Source: Loxodes magnus (Eukaryota; Ciliophora; Karyorelictea; Loxodida; Loxodidae). From it: a stretch of 64,000 nucleotides of DNA. Numbering within the stretch: the stretch's first letter is position 1; every line of letters begins with the position of its first letter. Positions 12,650 to 24,430 of the stretch are shown one piece after another. The DNA is taken from positions 1 through 64,000 of the forward strand of contig CAMPDV010002067.1 of the NCBI GenBank assembly GCA_946699065.1, written 5' to 3'. Below the pieces are notes generated by a model, which made no database searches, was not told the DNA's origin, and saw only the letters and a program-made list of their open reading frames with translations. A program made the position numbers and the translations under genes.

Positions 12650-14943
12650 GTAAACTAACTGACATTATAATACATCTATAACTAAGATTTTAGAGTTAAA
12701 GGAAAATAAAAATAAACTTTAGTTAGAAAAATAGTAAAGAGATAAGTGCTTCAGATCTAGTCAAAAATAATCTATTGGATATAAAGCTTAAGCAATCATT
12801 ATAGAACCTAAGAAAAAGCTAAAAGAGATTCTAGCAATGACTGAATAAAACGTCAAGAACTAAAGTAATCTATTAGAAAGAATCAGGTTGAAGATAAAGT
12901 AGTTTTAAAAGAAATTAGAAGAATATAAGGCTTTGCTATAGCAAAAGAAGAATAAATGAAGTAAATAAAAATGAAAAGGAAGGATGATATCTTCTAAATA
13001 AATTAAAATATTAAGCATAAAGCCAACTATAATCAAATTCATTCCTTAAATTTTACCTTATAATAATCTGAGTATGCATTTAAAAATCAAAGCTCATTCT
13101 TTAAATTTATCACTCAATTTTTCCTTAATTATTAAACTTTATTTAAACCAAAAGATACAATAAGTAAAGGATTAAATTTCATAATCATGTTGCTTTACAC
13201 TATAAAGGAAATAAAATTCCTCATAATTCTACTAATAATTACTTATTTTATCTTCTTAAATAAAGAAATAAATCATTAAGCAATATTTTAATTTTTCTTC
13301 TTAAGTTTTTATTTTAAATATATAAAGCTTCACAGATATGCTAACTCAAAACTTTTCTAAACATCTTTATCAAACAGAAGAAATATCTTTGCTATCTAAG
13401 TATTTATTTCTATTTCTATATTTATTCCTTTTAGGTTACCATTTGGTGAGATGCTAAATTAAAAATTAGAACTAAACATATCTTTACAACTTCTAGAAAG
13501 CTTTTAACTTAAAATTTAGGTTTATTATGTAGAAAAATTAATAGCCAAAGTTTGTGTAGATTACTTGAAGTATTTAAGTAACCTTCTTATTATTGAGGAA
13601 TAAAGAATCTAAGTGTAGAAAATGTAAAATATGCATCTGATTGAATGTGAGTAAATTTGTCTTCTAAAAGCAAACACTCAAATACTTATTTAAGAGTGTT
13701 AGTTTATATAACCATAAAATTATAAAATTACTTTATCAACAGAACTTAGTTTTAATAGTTCTAAGAAGAAAATAAAAGAGATAGTCACAAATAAGAATAA
13801 GAGTTATTAATAGAAGTAAAAGCTTAGTTATACTCTAAAAATAAAGATATTGAAGTAACTAATTATTCTTTCTATACTCTTAGTTATATTAGTTAAGCTT
13901 TCATTTGCTTTAGTTGAAGATACTCTAGCTTACTTTAAGTTTTACTAGGATATTTCACATATTGTTTAAAAATTAATTTTAGTATACATGAATCAAAAAT
14001 ATTAGGGCTTTGTTATTATTAGCGCTCCTGCATTAAATAGACATTTTCAAGCTGACAACTTTAAATAAAATTATTCATAGCTAATTTAATGAATTCGCTC
14101 TTAGAAATTCTATTATTACTTAAAATTTGCCTAACTAAGAGAGTTATATATCTATAATTATGAATAAGAAAAAGCATGTCTAGGAGGGCATTGTAATAAG
14201 ACAAAAAATGAGTTCTTTAAAAGAAATTGTAAATGCTCTGAAGAAATATGCACAAATTGTGCTGTTGAGTTACTTAAATAGTTTTAAAAATGTAGTGAGC
14301 CTGATTGTAACTAAGTTATGAACTCATAATAACTTGAATGCTTAAAAATTCTAGAATCCTTTTTAATAAAAGATGATACTAAAGACATAAGACTTAATAC
14401 TAAGAAGTTCTTATCTTCCATTAAATAGAAATTGCTTTTTTTGCAAAAACCTTATAACAAAGAAATGGAATCACTTTCTTGCAATCACTACGTTTGTTAA
14501 ATTGAACTCGCTAATTTTATAAGATCATAAATTTAAAAAACTGCATAAGTGAATAGGATCTAAGTTGCTAAACCTGTAGAAAACCTTTTGGAAATGAATT
14601 AATTTAAAAATATGGAGGCATTTAGATTCTTTGAAACAATCTATAACCAAGATAAAATATACAAGTATAGTATAAAACGGAATTAGCTCAAACTTAGAAT
14701 TATTAGTATTTTTAAAATTAGTTCAAGCAATAAAATAAAGACAATTAAGATTAATAAAACCCCTTTACTGCCAAAGTAAATTGACCAATTTGTAAATATT
14801 GCTAGAAGCGAAATGCCAATCATTAAGGATAAGGAGTATAACTTTGTGAAGATTGTTTCTAACACGTCTGCTATAAATGTGGTTAGAGCAAACATTTTGG
14901 AGATTGTGAAAAGTCTTAATAATGACTTTGATAAGAAATTTTA
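12650..14943 (+). pseudogene. Zinc-cluster/coiled-coil family copy F, frameshifted
   Basis: A Lys/Gln/Leu-rich coiled coil is visible at about 12680-12970. After a decayed block (13430-13960, related to 39830-40330 on the other strand) the zinc region follows: CLGGHC, then NCKCSEEICTNCAVELL, CSEPDC, and a HYVC...ELANFI segment, all close to the clusters of intact copies D and E. The CxxC pairs on either side (NCFFCK near 14440 and LSCQTCRKPF near 14560) are present, but each lies one base out of frame next to an A or T run. The C-terminal C2C2 module is replaced by a different Lys/Ile-rich sequence (14640-14943). The slips could be real decay or homopolymer errors in the assembly. Confidence 0.65.
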
Positions 14944-16069
14944 ATTTTATTATAAATTCTAGAAAGTATTAATATATTAATCATCTAAAGCTTCTTCATT
15001 CTATTAAAATAATCTCATAGTAAAAATACTTAAATGCGGTTAAGCTATTATATAAGAGTTTGGCAATCAAAATGAAAACTTATTGTGATAGTTATATAAT
15101 TAGAGTCTCTAGGTGATCTAGTAAAGTAACTTTACGAAGTTAAAAAAATATAATAATTATTGCTAGTTAAACTTAATATAATAGCTTAACTTTTATATTT
15201 AATTAGAGTAATGAAAATTTGTAATGCTATATATAATATCAATATGCTTGAGATAGTAGAAAGATAAATAGGCTTAAAATTAATAATAAGAAGATAATCA
15301 AGAAGACAATATTATAAGATGAAGAAGTGTAAATATGTAATGATATAATAGCTATTAGGCTAATTTTTTATGGCTGCTTAATTTTACTATTACTAAACTT
15401 AAAGTATTCAGAATTACATAGCTTCAATGCTAGAAAACTCGAGAAAAGGAAATTAAAAGTAATTGCTTCCCTATTAATGATTTATTAAAATTACTTAGCT
15501 ATTTTAAATAAATTTTCCTTCAAGAAAAGTAAAATCTATAAATGCTTTAATTTATAGATGACTCTTTTATCCATCAGAAGTATTAAATTAAAAAAAAGAA
15601 TATCACTATATATCTTCCAACTTTTCTTCAAACAAACGCACCTAGATTAGAATAACAATTTCATACTCAATTAATTTGATCAGCTGAACAAAGTTCATCT
15701 ATCTAAAGTCTTTAAATCTAAGATTAGTTTTAAAACTTAATTAATTTATATACTTATACTAATAAGTGAAGCATTTTCATAATTGAAAAAAATCTTATTA
15801 CGCAATATCTTCCCTTTATTTAAATAATAGAAAAGTTAAGATTATTTAAACTAAAACTAATTAGATAGAGATAAACAGTCATTAAATATTATTTATTTAA
15901 CTAAAATTTTTAATAATGCTTGCTTTTTATGACTTTCAACCAGTTCTGGCTGTCTTTTTTTATCAAGGTTGAATTCCTCAAACATTTTGTATAGGTATGG
16001 CTGCCATTTCTTCTCCATCTAATAAAGTCTCTTTTATCTCACATTTTTAACTAAATTATTAAAAAGATG
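14944..16069. other. AT-rich; short minus-strand coding scrap at 15920-16020
   Basis: Most of the stretch shows nothing. At 15920-16020 the minus strand reads KKWQPYLYKMFEEF and on to DKKRQPELVESHKKQ, which looks protein-like and ends where element Z1 begins, so it may be host or transposon sequence broken by that insertion. Confidence 0.3.
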
Positions 16070-16535
16070 TTGAAAATGTCAAAAATTAGGACATATCTCC
16101 AAAAAATGCACAGCAAGATGCTTCTTTTGTTAAAGAAATAGACATATATTTAAAAACTGCTGGCACTTTTAGAGAAAACAGTAATAAAAAGGTCAAAAGT
16201 TATGAAATGACATGTCTAAGCTATACTGTTCCCCAGAAGGAATACTTTATAAGAAAAACCATATAGCAGAGATTAATTACTATTGGATATGTAAACACTC
16301 AAAAAAGAAGAACGAGATAAATGTCTGGACCTAATTGAGACTGGAACAAGATTCCTACTGTCAATAAGGGATAAATTAGCTTGAGTCGATACGTGATAGA
16401 AGAATGCAAGTCTAGTACTTCGAGAGAAAAATAGAGCAACCCCATGAGCATTTGAGAAAACTTATAAGCTGATTCCATGACTAATCTAACAAAGGAAAAA
16501 ATCACGTAAATAGATTATTATTATTATTATTATTT
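16070..16535 (+). mobile_element. Zinc-knuckle retroelement fragment Z1 with (TTA)n tail
   Basis: This is a 5'-truncated copy of the element seen at 56206-57040. In frame from 16070 it encodes two adjacent CX2CX4HX4C knuckles, CWKCQKLGHISKKC and CFFCQRNRHIFKNC, followed by ~110 residues ending at TGA 16470-16472, then a short 3' part and six TTA units. Tandem CCHC knuckles are typical of Gag or LINE ORF1 nucleic-acid chaperones. The Trp of the first knuckle is a TGA codon. Both knuckles keep all eight ligands, unlike copy Z2. The microsatellite end suggests LINE-type retroposition. The RT-bearing partner is not identified. Confidence 0.7.
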
Positions 16536-17590
16536 ATAAAATGCTTTTCTTGTTCTCTTCAGGTTCTTAATCCTCTTTTTTAGTTCTTTTAAGCCAAAAT
16601 AAATTTTTAATTAAAATTTGGGAAGAATAACAATATCAGCACCTTCTTAATTTCTACAAGCAAACAAAGCTCTAAAATTTTTCCAATTATTTAGTTACTT
16701 TAGTTTTTTAATTTCTGATTCATCAGTTATTTGATTAGAAACAATATCAGTCTTAGTTTCTTCAGTATTAATTGAAGTTTCCTCTATTTAATTTGATTAA
16801 AATTAACATCATAGATGTTCTTCTTTTAAAACTTGATTTGAATAATTTGTTTCCTTGAATATGTAGTTTTTAGATTTAATTCTCAATATTAAATTCGTGT
16901 TTTCTTTTTCTTAAAGATTATAGATTAACTTATCCTGTTTGCCTTGAATTTCTTCATTTTATTACAATACTCATTTGAGATTTATCTTTCTATTCGTTTA
17001 TTAATTACTAATTTTGCTCTCTCATTTACTTTATGATACGAATTTGATGATTATGCTTTTTTTCTTCTTGTCCCCTTTATTCCCTAGTCTTTTTTGCTTC
17101 ATTTTGATGCTTTATTATTTCAATTTCCCGGATTTTAATAGGAACAAAACTTTATAGTTCTTACATGGAACTCTAATACTTAGGCTACAAAATAATTGCA
17201 TTTGATTTTATTCTTTAGCTTAATAGACTAAAAATAGATCTACCAGATAACTATAAGAGCAATTTTACGATGGTATGCTAAGGTTAGGGTTTAAATCTAT
17301 CTTCTAACTTTTAAATTACGCTATTCGCTTTAATTTACTTTACCAACTTAAATTTTTAATCTGATAGCAAAAATATCAAAGGAAAATTACAGGAAAAAGT
17401 CTTAAAAGTGCTATTAATACAATCCAGAGTAGTTAAAGTCAAAAGATTCCCAATTTCCTTAGAAGTATATTAGAATGATATTTTCTTAATTTGTCCCTTT
17501 TTAGAATTAAAATCCACAAATAATGCTTGCAAATTAATTTAAACAGTTAAGGCTTTCATAAGAAATTACTTTTTGTTTCTATGACTTAAA
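16536..17590. other. AT-rich, no supportable gene
   Basis: T-rich on the plus strand between 16560 and 17110. Minus-strand frames there are Lys/Glu/Asn-rich and might be the remains of a coiled coil, but no frame is stable over more than about 60 codons. Confidence 0.25.
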
Positions 17591-17905
17591 AAGGGAGGAG
17601 TAGTCCTTCAACTGAGATTAACTTAAAATCTTTTGCCAGGAAGTACCCAGAATGACGAACAGAGAAAGAATCTGGGATGGAGCCAAGAAGAAACAACTTA
17701 AGGTATCAAGTAACACCAGATGAAAGAGTCCATATTATTTGGGCCAACACTCAAATCATGACCTATTATAAAACAGGGTTTTCAAGAGAGTTATAGCATG
17801 AGGTAGTCTTCAATGAGAAATTTTAACAATCCCCAAAATCCCAAATTAAAGATTTGCGCACCAACGAAGTGCTACGCGCTTTATAATTAAATTTATTATA
17901 TTTAT
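17591..17905 (+). mobile_element. SINE family S1, copy a
   Basis: A ~315-nt non-coding retroposon. Its head (gggaggagtagtccttcaac, then ccaggaagtacc) matches the heads of S1b and S1c, read on their minus strands. It ends in the shared tail gcgcaccaacgaagtgctac followed by gcgctttataat and AT-rich (TTTA)-like sequence. Base composition is visibly more G+C-rich than the surroundings. No Pol III box could be fixed with confidence. Confidence 0.7.
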
Positions 17906-18101
17906 CTAAATGCTTGTAATTTAATAAATTTAAAAATATTAAAAATAACAAATTAAGAATATCTGTTTTAGATATCTCTAGATAAATAAATTTAAAGCTT
18001 GGAATATTTCTATTAGATAACTATATTTAACTTTATAACTCCTTATACCTTTTAACTATTTGATAATACCTTAACATATCTTATTATATATTAAATTTTA
18101 A

Positions 18102-18466
18102 ATAGGGTGGAAAGCCCTTTCCATCGGGTGCTGCTTGGAGGCACAGCAAGGTAACAAAAAATGAGCGCGGACGGAGGATAAATCGGAGGAAGAGAAACTA
18201 ACTACAAGAGAAGGAAGATGTGACAAGCTGGAGAACTCTGAATGCCAGGAGGAAACTTTCTTCATCATAGATCCGGGGAATGTACCCGTAATCACATATT
18301 GCATCCTAAGTTTTGGAAGGAAAAATTACAGGGATGTACTGCAGGAAGAGGAAACAAGGAAAGAGAGAAAAGAGAGACCTATAAAAAAATTTCGATATTA
18401 AATAAAATTAATTTAAATAGCTGTGCACCAACGAGAGTGCTACGTGCTCTATAATCCAATATATTT
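18102..18466 (+). mobile_element. SINE family S2, copy a
   Basis: A ~365-nt element beginning tagggtggaaagccctttcc, with a second imperfect hairpin in its head (gctgcttggaggcacagc), a purine-rich body, and the shared 3' tail (gtgcaccaacgagagtgc, gtgctctataatc). A near-identical copy lies in inverted orientation at 24058-24430. Short ORFs inside it on both strands are not conserved in the other copy and are disregarded. Confidence 0.75.
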
Positions 18467-18539
18467 ATATCAGACTGCTAATTTAGATTTTATCTATTAA
18501 AAGTACTAAATAAAAAAGTTCAAATCAGAATTTTTTTGA

Positions 18540-19300
18540 TTCCAAAAAGGCAAGAGTTAACGACATCCTTAAGAGGCTAGTACCAGGAAAAGGGAATCAA
18601 AAAATCATAAATCAGGAGGAGTTTCTCACCTCTGAAGAATAGCCTAAGATAAAGGATAAAAATATAATGAACTCGAAAGTCTCGAATCTCACCACAAAAT
18701 AGTAAATAAGCAATAATAAGCTGACTAAAGTGGTACTGGAACTCCAAGAAGGTCAAAAAATTGAAGAAAGATGTTAAGAAATGAATGGAAAAAATTGAAC
18801 TTGCAGAGGAAATAGAATCAAGACACATAACTTAAGAAAGAGACCTTAACGCATTTTGAAACATTTACAACACCAGAAAAATTAATCATTATACTAGTAA
18901 TAGAAACAGAAAGAAAAAGTCAACAAAATAGCAAAAATTGCGCGTTTAGTGGACTTAAAATTATAATAAAATAACCCAATGATAATTGAAGGAGAAAAGA
19001 ACTCAATATTTAAACCTAATCGAGAATCAAAAAGATGTTATTATTGTAACTCTCGAACACATCTATAGAAAAGATCCTAGAAATATCAAACTTTAAATAG
19101 CAATAATTTAAACTACTAGAAGAAGTAGATGAATATTAAAAAGATATAACATTAAAAAACTAAAAAAAGAAAAATTTTATTGCAACAAATTTGGAAAAAT
19201 ATACAAGATGAAAGAGATCAATCATTATCAAGGAACAAGGATACTTCAGTGACAATATGCATAGAAGGATAAGAGTTGTAGAGACATTTAGGCTTTTATA
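18540..19300 (+). pseudogene. Gag/ORF1-like retroelement fragment with damaged zinc knuckle
   Basis: Plus-strand frames give a charged, Gln/Lys-rich protein (LTSEEQPKIKDK region, then ELAEEIESRHITQ and DLNAFWNIYNTRK after a frame change near 18770). At about 19045-19085 it reads RCYYCNSRTHLQKRS: the CX2CX4H spacing of a CCHC knuckle with the last Cys changed to Ser. A similar CNSRRH motif occurs on the minus strand at 35.5-36.3 kb. I read it as the decayed Gag or ORF1 of a retroelement; which class is unknown. Confidence 0.45.
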
Positions 19301-20130
19301 CTCCTCCTAAGTCAAAATAATTAAATTCAAACTATTATTAATCTCCAATAGATATTAAATAACTTCTAAGTGCTTAAATAATTGGTAATACTTTAATTAC
19401 ATTTAAAAAATAATATTGTCCATAAGATACACTCTATACTTAAAGTCAAGGTGATTAAATAGCTAGCTATATATCAAATTAGTAAGCTTAATCTAATATA
19501 AGCCTCTTTTATCAATATAATAATAGTAATCCCTTATATTAAAATAAAGCTAGATCTATATTTATTATGAAATATTTGCTTCATTATTGTAATCTTAATT
19601 AATTATAAATCAAAAGTTTAAATATAACTCTTTTTTTCTAAGACTAGGTATTTAATATCCTTAAATAAATTCTAAGATTTTTCATTCTCGATAGAATATA
19701 AGATAGAGGTCATTAAGAGACATACATCTTTATTTTTGAATAGAAGTTTGCTTGTTTTCTTAGATCCTCATGTTTTCTTTACTATCTCACAAATTTTAGT
19801 TAAGCCTGTTGCTTGTCTTAAGTTATATTAATTAAAAGAATTTTTCCTCTAGCAATTTTAATTTAAATCATTATTTAGTATTTACTAATTTTAGCGAAAA
19901 TTCTCTGTCTCTTTTTCTTTTTTATGCATATTCTCTAAAAGAAAAATTTATCTTTTCCTAAAGCAAGGAACCAATAGATTTTTATCCTTTTTTTTAAATC
20001 AATTTCATAGCTTCCCTTTTACTTTTTAAAGTTAGAGTATAGATGTTTTTCTAAAATAAAGGAAACAAAAGATGAAAATAATAAATAGATGATATTATAT
20101 ATTTAATTACTAGAAATGCTTCACTAAGCT
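19301..20130. other. AT-rich, no supportable gene
   Basis: Nothing coding or structured could be supported. Plus-strand T-runs dominate 19610-20040. Confidence 0.3.
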
Positions 20131-20248
20131 TAGGTTAAATTACTTATATAATTAAGATTAAAGCTACTATTTAAGATATTTTAGCTTTATTTTATAGATT
20201 TAACTATTAATTAGCTTTATTATTACTTAGTTATGTTTGTAAGTTTTA
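20131..20248. repeat. 3' flank shared by copies B and C
   Basis: About 110 bp downstream of gene B (minus orientation), including ttaagatattttagctttat and tatagatttaacta, recur at 36500-36592 beside copy C. The duplication that made B and C therefore included downstream non-coding sequence, and was a DNA-level rather than an mRNA-derived event. Confidence 0.6.
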
Positions 20249-22894
20249 TCACATTAATGGTTTATTACAGTTTCCTGCATGGATTTGCTAACCACATCTT
20301 TCACATTTGTTATTTTTACAGATACTGCAAAGAGGAATTCCTTACCCCTAAATTACGGCTGGTCTTTACTAGCATGCTTTACACATTAATTATCCTTGAG
20401 TTTGCATCATCTACGTAGAAGGTTATATTTAAAACGTTGAATATCGCCTTTGCTGAAATGGAGCTTAAACGTATTGCTGATTTTGCTGAGGTACCTAACC
20501 TTGCTAAATATAGTTTTGTGGAACTTCATTAGATATTTTTATTTACTAGTTGTTTTATCTAAAATATAATACCTTCTAATATGACTAGCTATCTGTATAT
20601 TTTTTAATTAATTCGTTGCTAAAAGCTTTTTTGCAGGTTTAGCAGCTTAAGTCCTATTCACTTACGCAGTTTTTTTAAATTTATTAGATTATAAAATTAG
20701 CAAGTTCATTAACACAAGCATAGTGACTACAAGAAAGTGGAACCATTCCTTAGTTATAAGGCTTTTTACAAAAAGAACAACTTCTTCTTTGATTTTCTAA
20801 GTCTTGAGTTTTTTTCAAAATAAGTTATTTAGCCTTTTATAAGCAAGCCAAGCAATCTATTTAATCTTAATTCAAAGGTTAAGGACAAATAGGATTACTA
20901 CATTTTTTAATTTATATCATTATTTCTACTGCACAATCTGTACATATTTCGTCTTAACATTGGCAACCTCTTCTAAAGTACTCTGTACTATTCTTATTGC
21001 AATTACCTCCTGAACACATTTTATACTATTCGTAACTATAAACATATTATTATCTTAAATTAGCGAATCTATAATAATAGGCAAACTCATTGCCACATGC
21101 CCATTTAATTTATTATTAGTCTAAAGTATGAATAGAATTGCAGTTAAGAAATCCACACTTAACTTATAGGCTTTTTTCATCTTAGTGAGTGATAACATAT
21201 CCTTTAGTTCTATTCTATATAAAATGTAATAAATGAGTATTACAAATTAAGTTACCACAAGGCTCTATTTTTGCTAAATTTGGATTGTCACAATTTCCAT
21301 AAGCACATTTTGTACTTTCGATTTTTTTTATATAAACTGAATTTTTATCAGGTTAATTTTCCTAAGCATTATCTATTTTATTATAAGCTAAATCCTAAAG
21401 TCGTTTTACTTTAATTTCAGATTCTTACAAACTTTGCTTTAATTTTATAATTTCAGCTTCTTTGAGGAACATTTAATCATTAATATTTTATAACTTTTAC
21501 TTATATTCTTATAACGTATAATCTTAGTTTTAAAAGGAGCTTTAGGCTTACTTCTATCATTCTTAAATTTATTAACTTAACCTTTTATTTTCTTATTCTA
21601 GTTATAGAATAGTCTTTTCATAGTATTATTTTTACTATTCTACATTTTATTACATAGTTATATTTTCTTGTTGTAATCTTGCAATTAATTGGTCTTTACT
21701 TTGTTTTTCTGAATTTATTCTTTATATTTCCTGAGTTTATTAGTACTATACTAAATTCATATTATCTTTTTATTACCTTTCTTTGCTAAGTTCTTATTCC
21801 ACTATTGAAAGTTTTTGTTGATTTTCTTGGCTTTATGTATAAGATAACTATAATTATTTTTCAAGCTCCTAAATTCTATTCTATAAATTACTTATTTAGG
21901 TTTAAAAGTCTTGAAACTTCTTTTCATTTTTTAAGAATTTTTTTCTTTCCTCTCTTAATTATTACAAATTATAATTTAAATCTTTTTTAATTTCATTTAG
22001 TTTTATATTCTCTTACTCTAAATTACTGGCTTTAGAAGTTAATTCTAATATTTATTACTTTTAATATTCTTCTTTTTATATGAATGTACTCTTTTCCGTT
22101 TAATAGATCTAATTTTCAAAGTTCTTTTAAGATATTTACTATTCTAGATTTTTAATTTATATCTCTAAACTAAATTTTTATTAGTTTAATTCCTAGATTT
22201 GATATAGAGGTTAATTCTATTATAAGCTATTCTATTTCATTTTATTTATTTCTTCTTCGTATTATTTTTTTTCATTTGCTCTATTTTAGCATACTTCCTT
22301 ATAAACTGTTGTAAGTTTCTCTTTCTCTAACTTTATTTTGTCTAAATTAGATTCTAAGTCTTTATTTTACTGAGTAAATTGCCTTATTTAACTTTCTAGT
22401 AAGTTTATTTATTCATTTTAAGGAGTTAGGGAGGTTCTTTGAAGTAGCTCAGAAATTTGATTAACTGGATTACTAAAACCACTTTATTGGTTTGAGTTTT
22501 GCAATCTTTCTACTTCCTATTTTAAATTTTGATTCTATGATTTAAGGTTTTAGTTTTCTTCTTGTAATTAAGTTGCAAGAATATTAGATGAATCGCTATT
22601 ATTTTAAATTTATAAAGCAGGCATTATCTCCTCTATTTCTTAATTGAGTAGTATTTAATCAAGCATATTAGCTTGTTAAGCTGTTAATTTACTTAAATGC
22701 TACTACATGCATTGAAACTCCGCTGATTAATTTTAACTTTATTATGCTAAATTTATTTAACTTCCACTTTTCATCGCTTATCATTAGGCTTTTCAATGTT
22801 CTTTACAGAACATATGTCCACAGCTTAGAGTAATACTTGATAATACTTTTTAGTCGCACATTCCTCAGAAAGCACAGACTTACTGTTGTTGCAT
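20249..22894 (-). CDS. Zinc-cluster/coiled-coil protein B (RING- and IBR-like), 881 aa
   Basis: An unbroken 882-codon frame runs from ATG 22894 to TGA 20249-20251, with TAA/TAG as Gln and TGA as Trp. Residues 1-35 are RING-like (C7, C13, C25-G-H27, C30, H33). About 80-500 is a long Gln/Glu/Lys coiled coil. From 530 come four Cys clusters: CAYGNC with CGNLICNTH; CSGGNC...CQCQDEICTDC (627 on), which follows IBR spacing; CSFCKKPY...LSCSHYAC...LSCQTC (706 on), RING-like; and a C-terminal CKAC...CSICKNNKCERCG...HAGNC (838-875). The combination suggests a TRIAD-like ubiquitin ligase or scaffold, but ligand spacing is irregular and I do not recognise a named family. The reading of copies A, C, D, E and F agrees with this frame. 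Confidence 0.85.
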
Positions 22895-23012
22895 TTATAA
22901 TAAAAATTAAAGAAAAAGGCTTTAAATATAATAATTATAAAGGAAATATTTTATTTTATAAATCATCTAATAAGCTTTTATGTTGACTATCTTTAAGCCT
23001 TCTATTTAATTT
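22895..23012 (-). promoter_or_regulatory. Conserved 5' flank of gene B
   Basis: The 118 bp upstream of the ATG are identical to those upstream of copy A (10952-11071), while the first ~200 coding bases differ at many sites. It is AT-rich and without an obvious motif. A promoter/5' UTR role is inferred only from position. Confidence 0.35.
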
Positions 23013-23337
23013 CGAGAAAATTAATATCTTAAAAACTAGTTTTTTTATTTTAAAATTTCTAGTAATAGCTTTTTGTTATTTAAGTACCACGTTTACATAA
23101 AATAATTAAGCTAAGCTTTGGAATTTATGAATCTTAATTTAATTAGAAAAGAAACATATTTGATATTAATTAAGTAGTTAACAAAATAAATCTAGATGTG
23201 TAGTAACTTAATAGAAAGTATTTATCTTTGAAATTGGAGAAAATTATTTAAGCATATATGATTTACATTTTATATTGTTTAATGAATTATTGTAATAGTT
23301 ATATATAAGCTTTTGCTTTTATCTAAGCTTATAAATT
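23013..23337. other. AT-rich spacer
   Basis: No coding frame or repeat was identified. The similarity to the upstream region of copy A stops abruptly at its left edge. Confidence 0.3.
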
Positions 23338-23750
23338 AATAAATTTGATTATAGAGTGCGTAGTATCTCGTTGGCTAGCGTTTCTACCAATATTAATATT
23401 TAATATTAAAAAAAGTGTTCTCATACTTCTTTTTGTCATTCTAGACCTCCAATGAGTCACTTATGACTCTCCAAATGAGAATCTACTTATTAAAAATTAT
23501 TCTTGAGGTTTGAACCAAATGCTCCATTCTTCTTTAATAAGATCCAAATAAGAATTAGTAATTAAATAATTAGTAGTTTGTCAGTCAAACCTTCACACTG
23601 CAGCGAGAACCCTCGGGGAAGTTAGATATGTCTCTTCCGAGCTTATCCTCCCTTCCCCGTAATGGTATCTAGGGCGAGATTACTCGCAATGCAGTATGCA
23701 CTGCACCAGATTACCTACTAGTTCTTCCGACCACTATCGACATCCATATT
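23338..23750 (-). mobile_element. SINE family S3, copy a
   Basis: Read on the minus strand it begins atggatgtcg, has a G+C-rich ~170-nt head (ctgcattgcgagtaatctcg; ggggaagggaggataagctc; gaaggtttgactga), an AT-rich middle with ttggttcaaacc, and a degraded version of the shared tail (agccaacgagatactacgc). It aligns along its whole length with 57044-57452, which shows the unit is a ~410-nt retroposon rather than a unique RNA gene. The ggttcaaacc string resembles a Pol III B box, but I could not place an A box. Confidence 0.75.
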
Positions 23751-24057
23751 TTAATATATAGTAATCACTTAGTGCTTAAAATATAATTATCATTCTACTA
23801 ATTTAATAATACATTAAGGAATAGTCATATAATCTTATTTTTTGTCTATTTGTTATTTTTTTATATAATGTATAATATTTTTAATTACTAAGACTTTAAT
23901 AGAACAAAGCTTAAAATTTATTTAAGAGTGAAATATCAAAATTATAATCTAATAATTAGACTTTGAAATAGTTAAATAATCAGATATTATATATATATAT
24001 ATTAAAAACAGCACCTAAGAAATAGTCTTCTCTTGCTTTATTAGTGAAAAAATAAGA

Positions 24058-24430
24058 ATAAATAAATTGGATTATAGAGCGCGTAGCACTCTCGTTGGTG
24101 CACAGCTATTTAAATTAATTTTATTTAATGTCGAAATTTTTTTTTATAGGTCTCTCTTTTCTCTCTTTCCTTGTTTCCTCTTCCTGCAGTACATCCCTGT
24201 AATTTTTCCTTCCAAAGCATAGGTTGCAATAAGCGATTACGAGGACATTTCCCCGATCTATGATGAAGAAAGTTTCCTCCTGGCATTCAGATTTTTCCAG
24301 CTTGTCACATCTTCCTTCTCTTGTAATTAGTTTCTCTTCCTCCGATTTATCCCCGGTCCGCGCTCTTTTTTTTGCTACCTTGCTGTGCCTCCAAGCAGCA
24401 TCCGAAGGAAAAGGCTTTCCACCCTATTTA
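24058..24430 (-). mobile_element. SINE family S2, copy b
   Basis: Inverted near-identical copy of 18102-18466, with head (ggctttccaccc on the plus strand at its right end) and shared tail (left end) both intact. The two copies bracket gene B. The 24260-24451 plus-strand ORF inside it is non-coding shadow. Confidence 0.75.

Noticed and set aside
14683..14895. 70-residue hydrophobic minus-strand ORF
   Set aside because: The plus strand here reads as a coherent charged protein continuing copy F, so the hydrophobic reading is the shadow.
16505..16535. TTA microsatellite as an independent simple repeat
   Set aside because: It lies exactly at the 3' end of element Z1 and is mirrored at Z2, so it is better seen as the retroposon tail.
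18098..18454. Overlapping short ORFs on both strands within SINE S2a
   Set aside because: Neither reading is preserved in the near-identical copy at 24058-24430; the unit is a non-coding retroposon.
20233..20418. 61-residue plus-strand ORF with several Cys/His
   Set aside because: It is the reverse complement of the C-terminal zinc module of gene B.
23590..23750. Unique structured RNA gene (SRP RNA or tRNA-like)
   Set aside because: The G+C-rich block recurs at 24973 and 57044 as the head of a ~410-nt retroposon with a mobile tail; no SRP, 5S or cloverleaf core could be matched.
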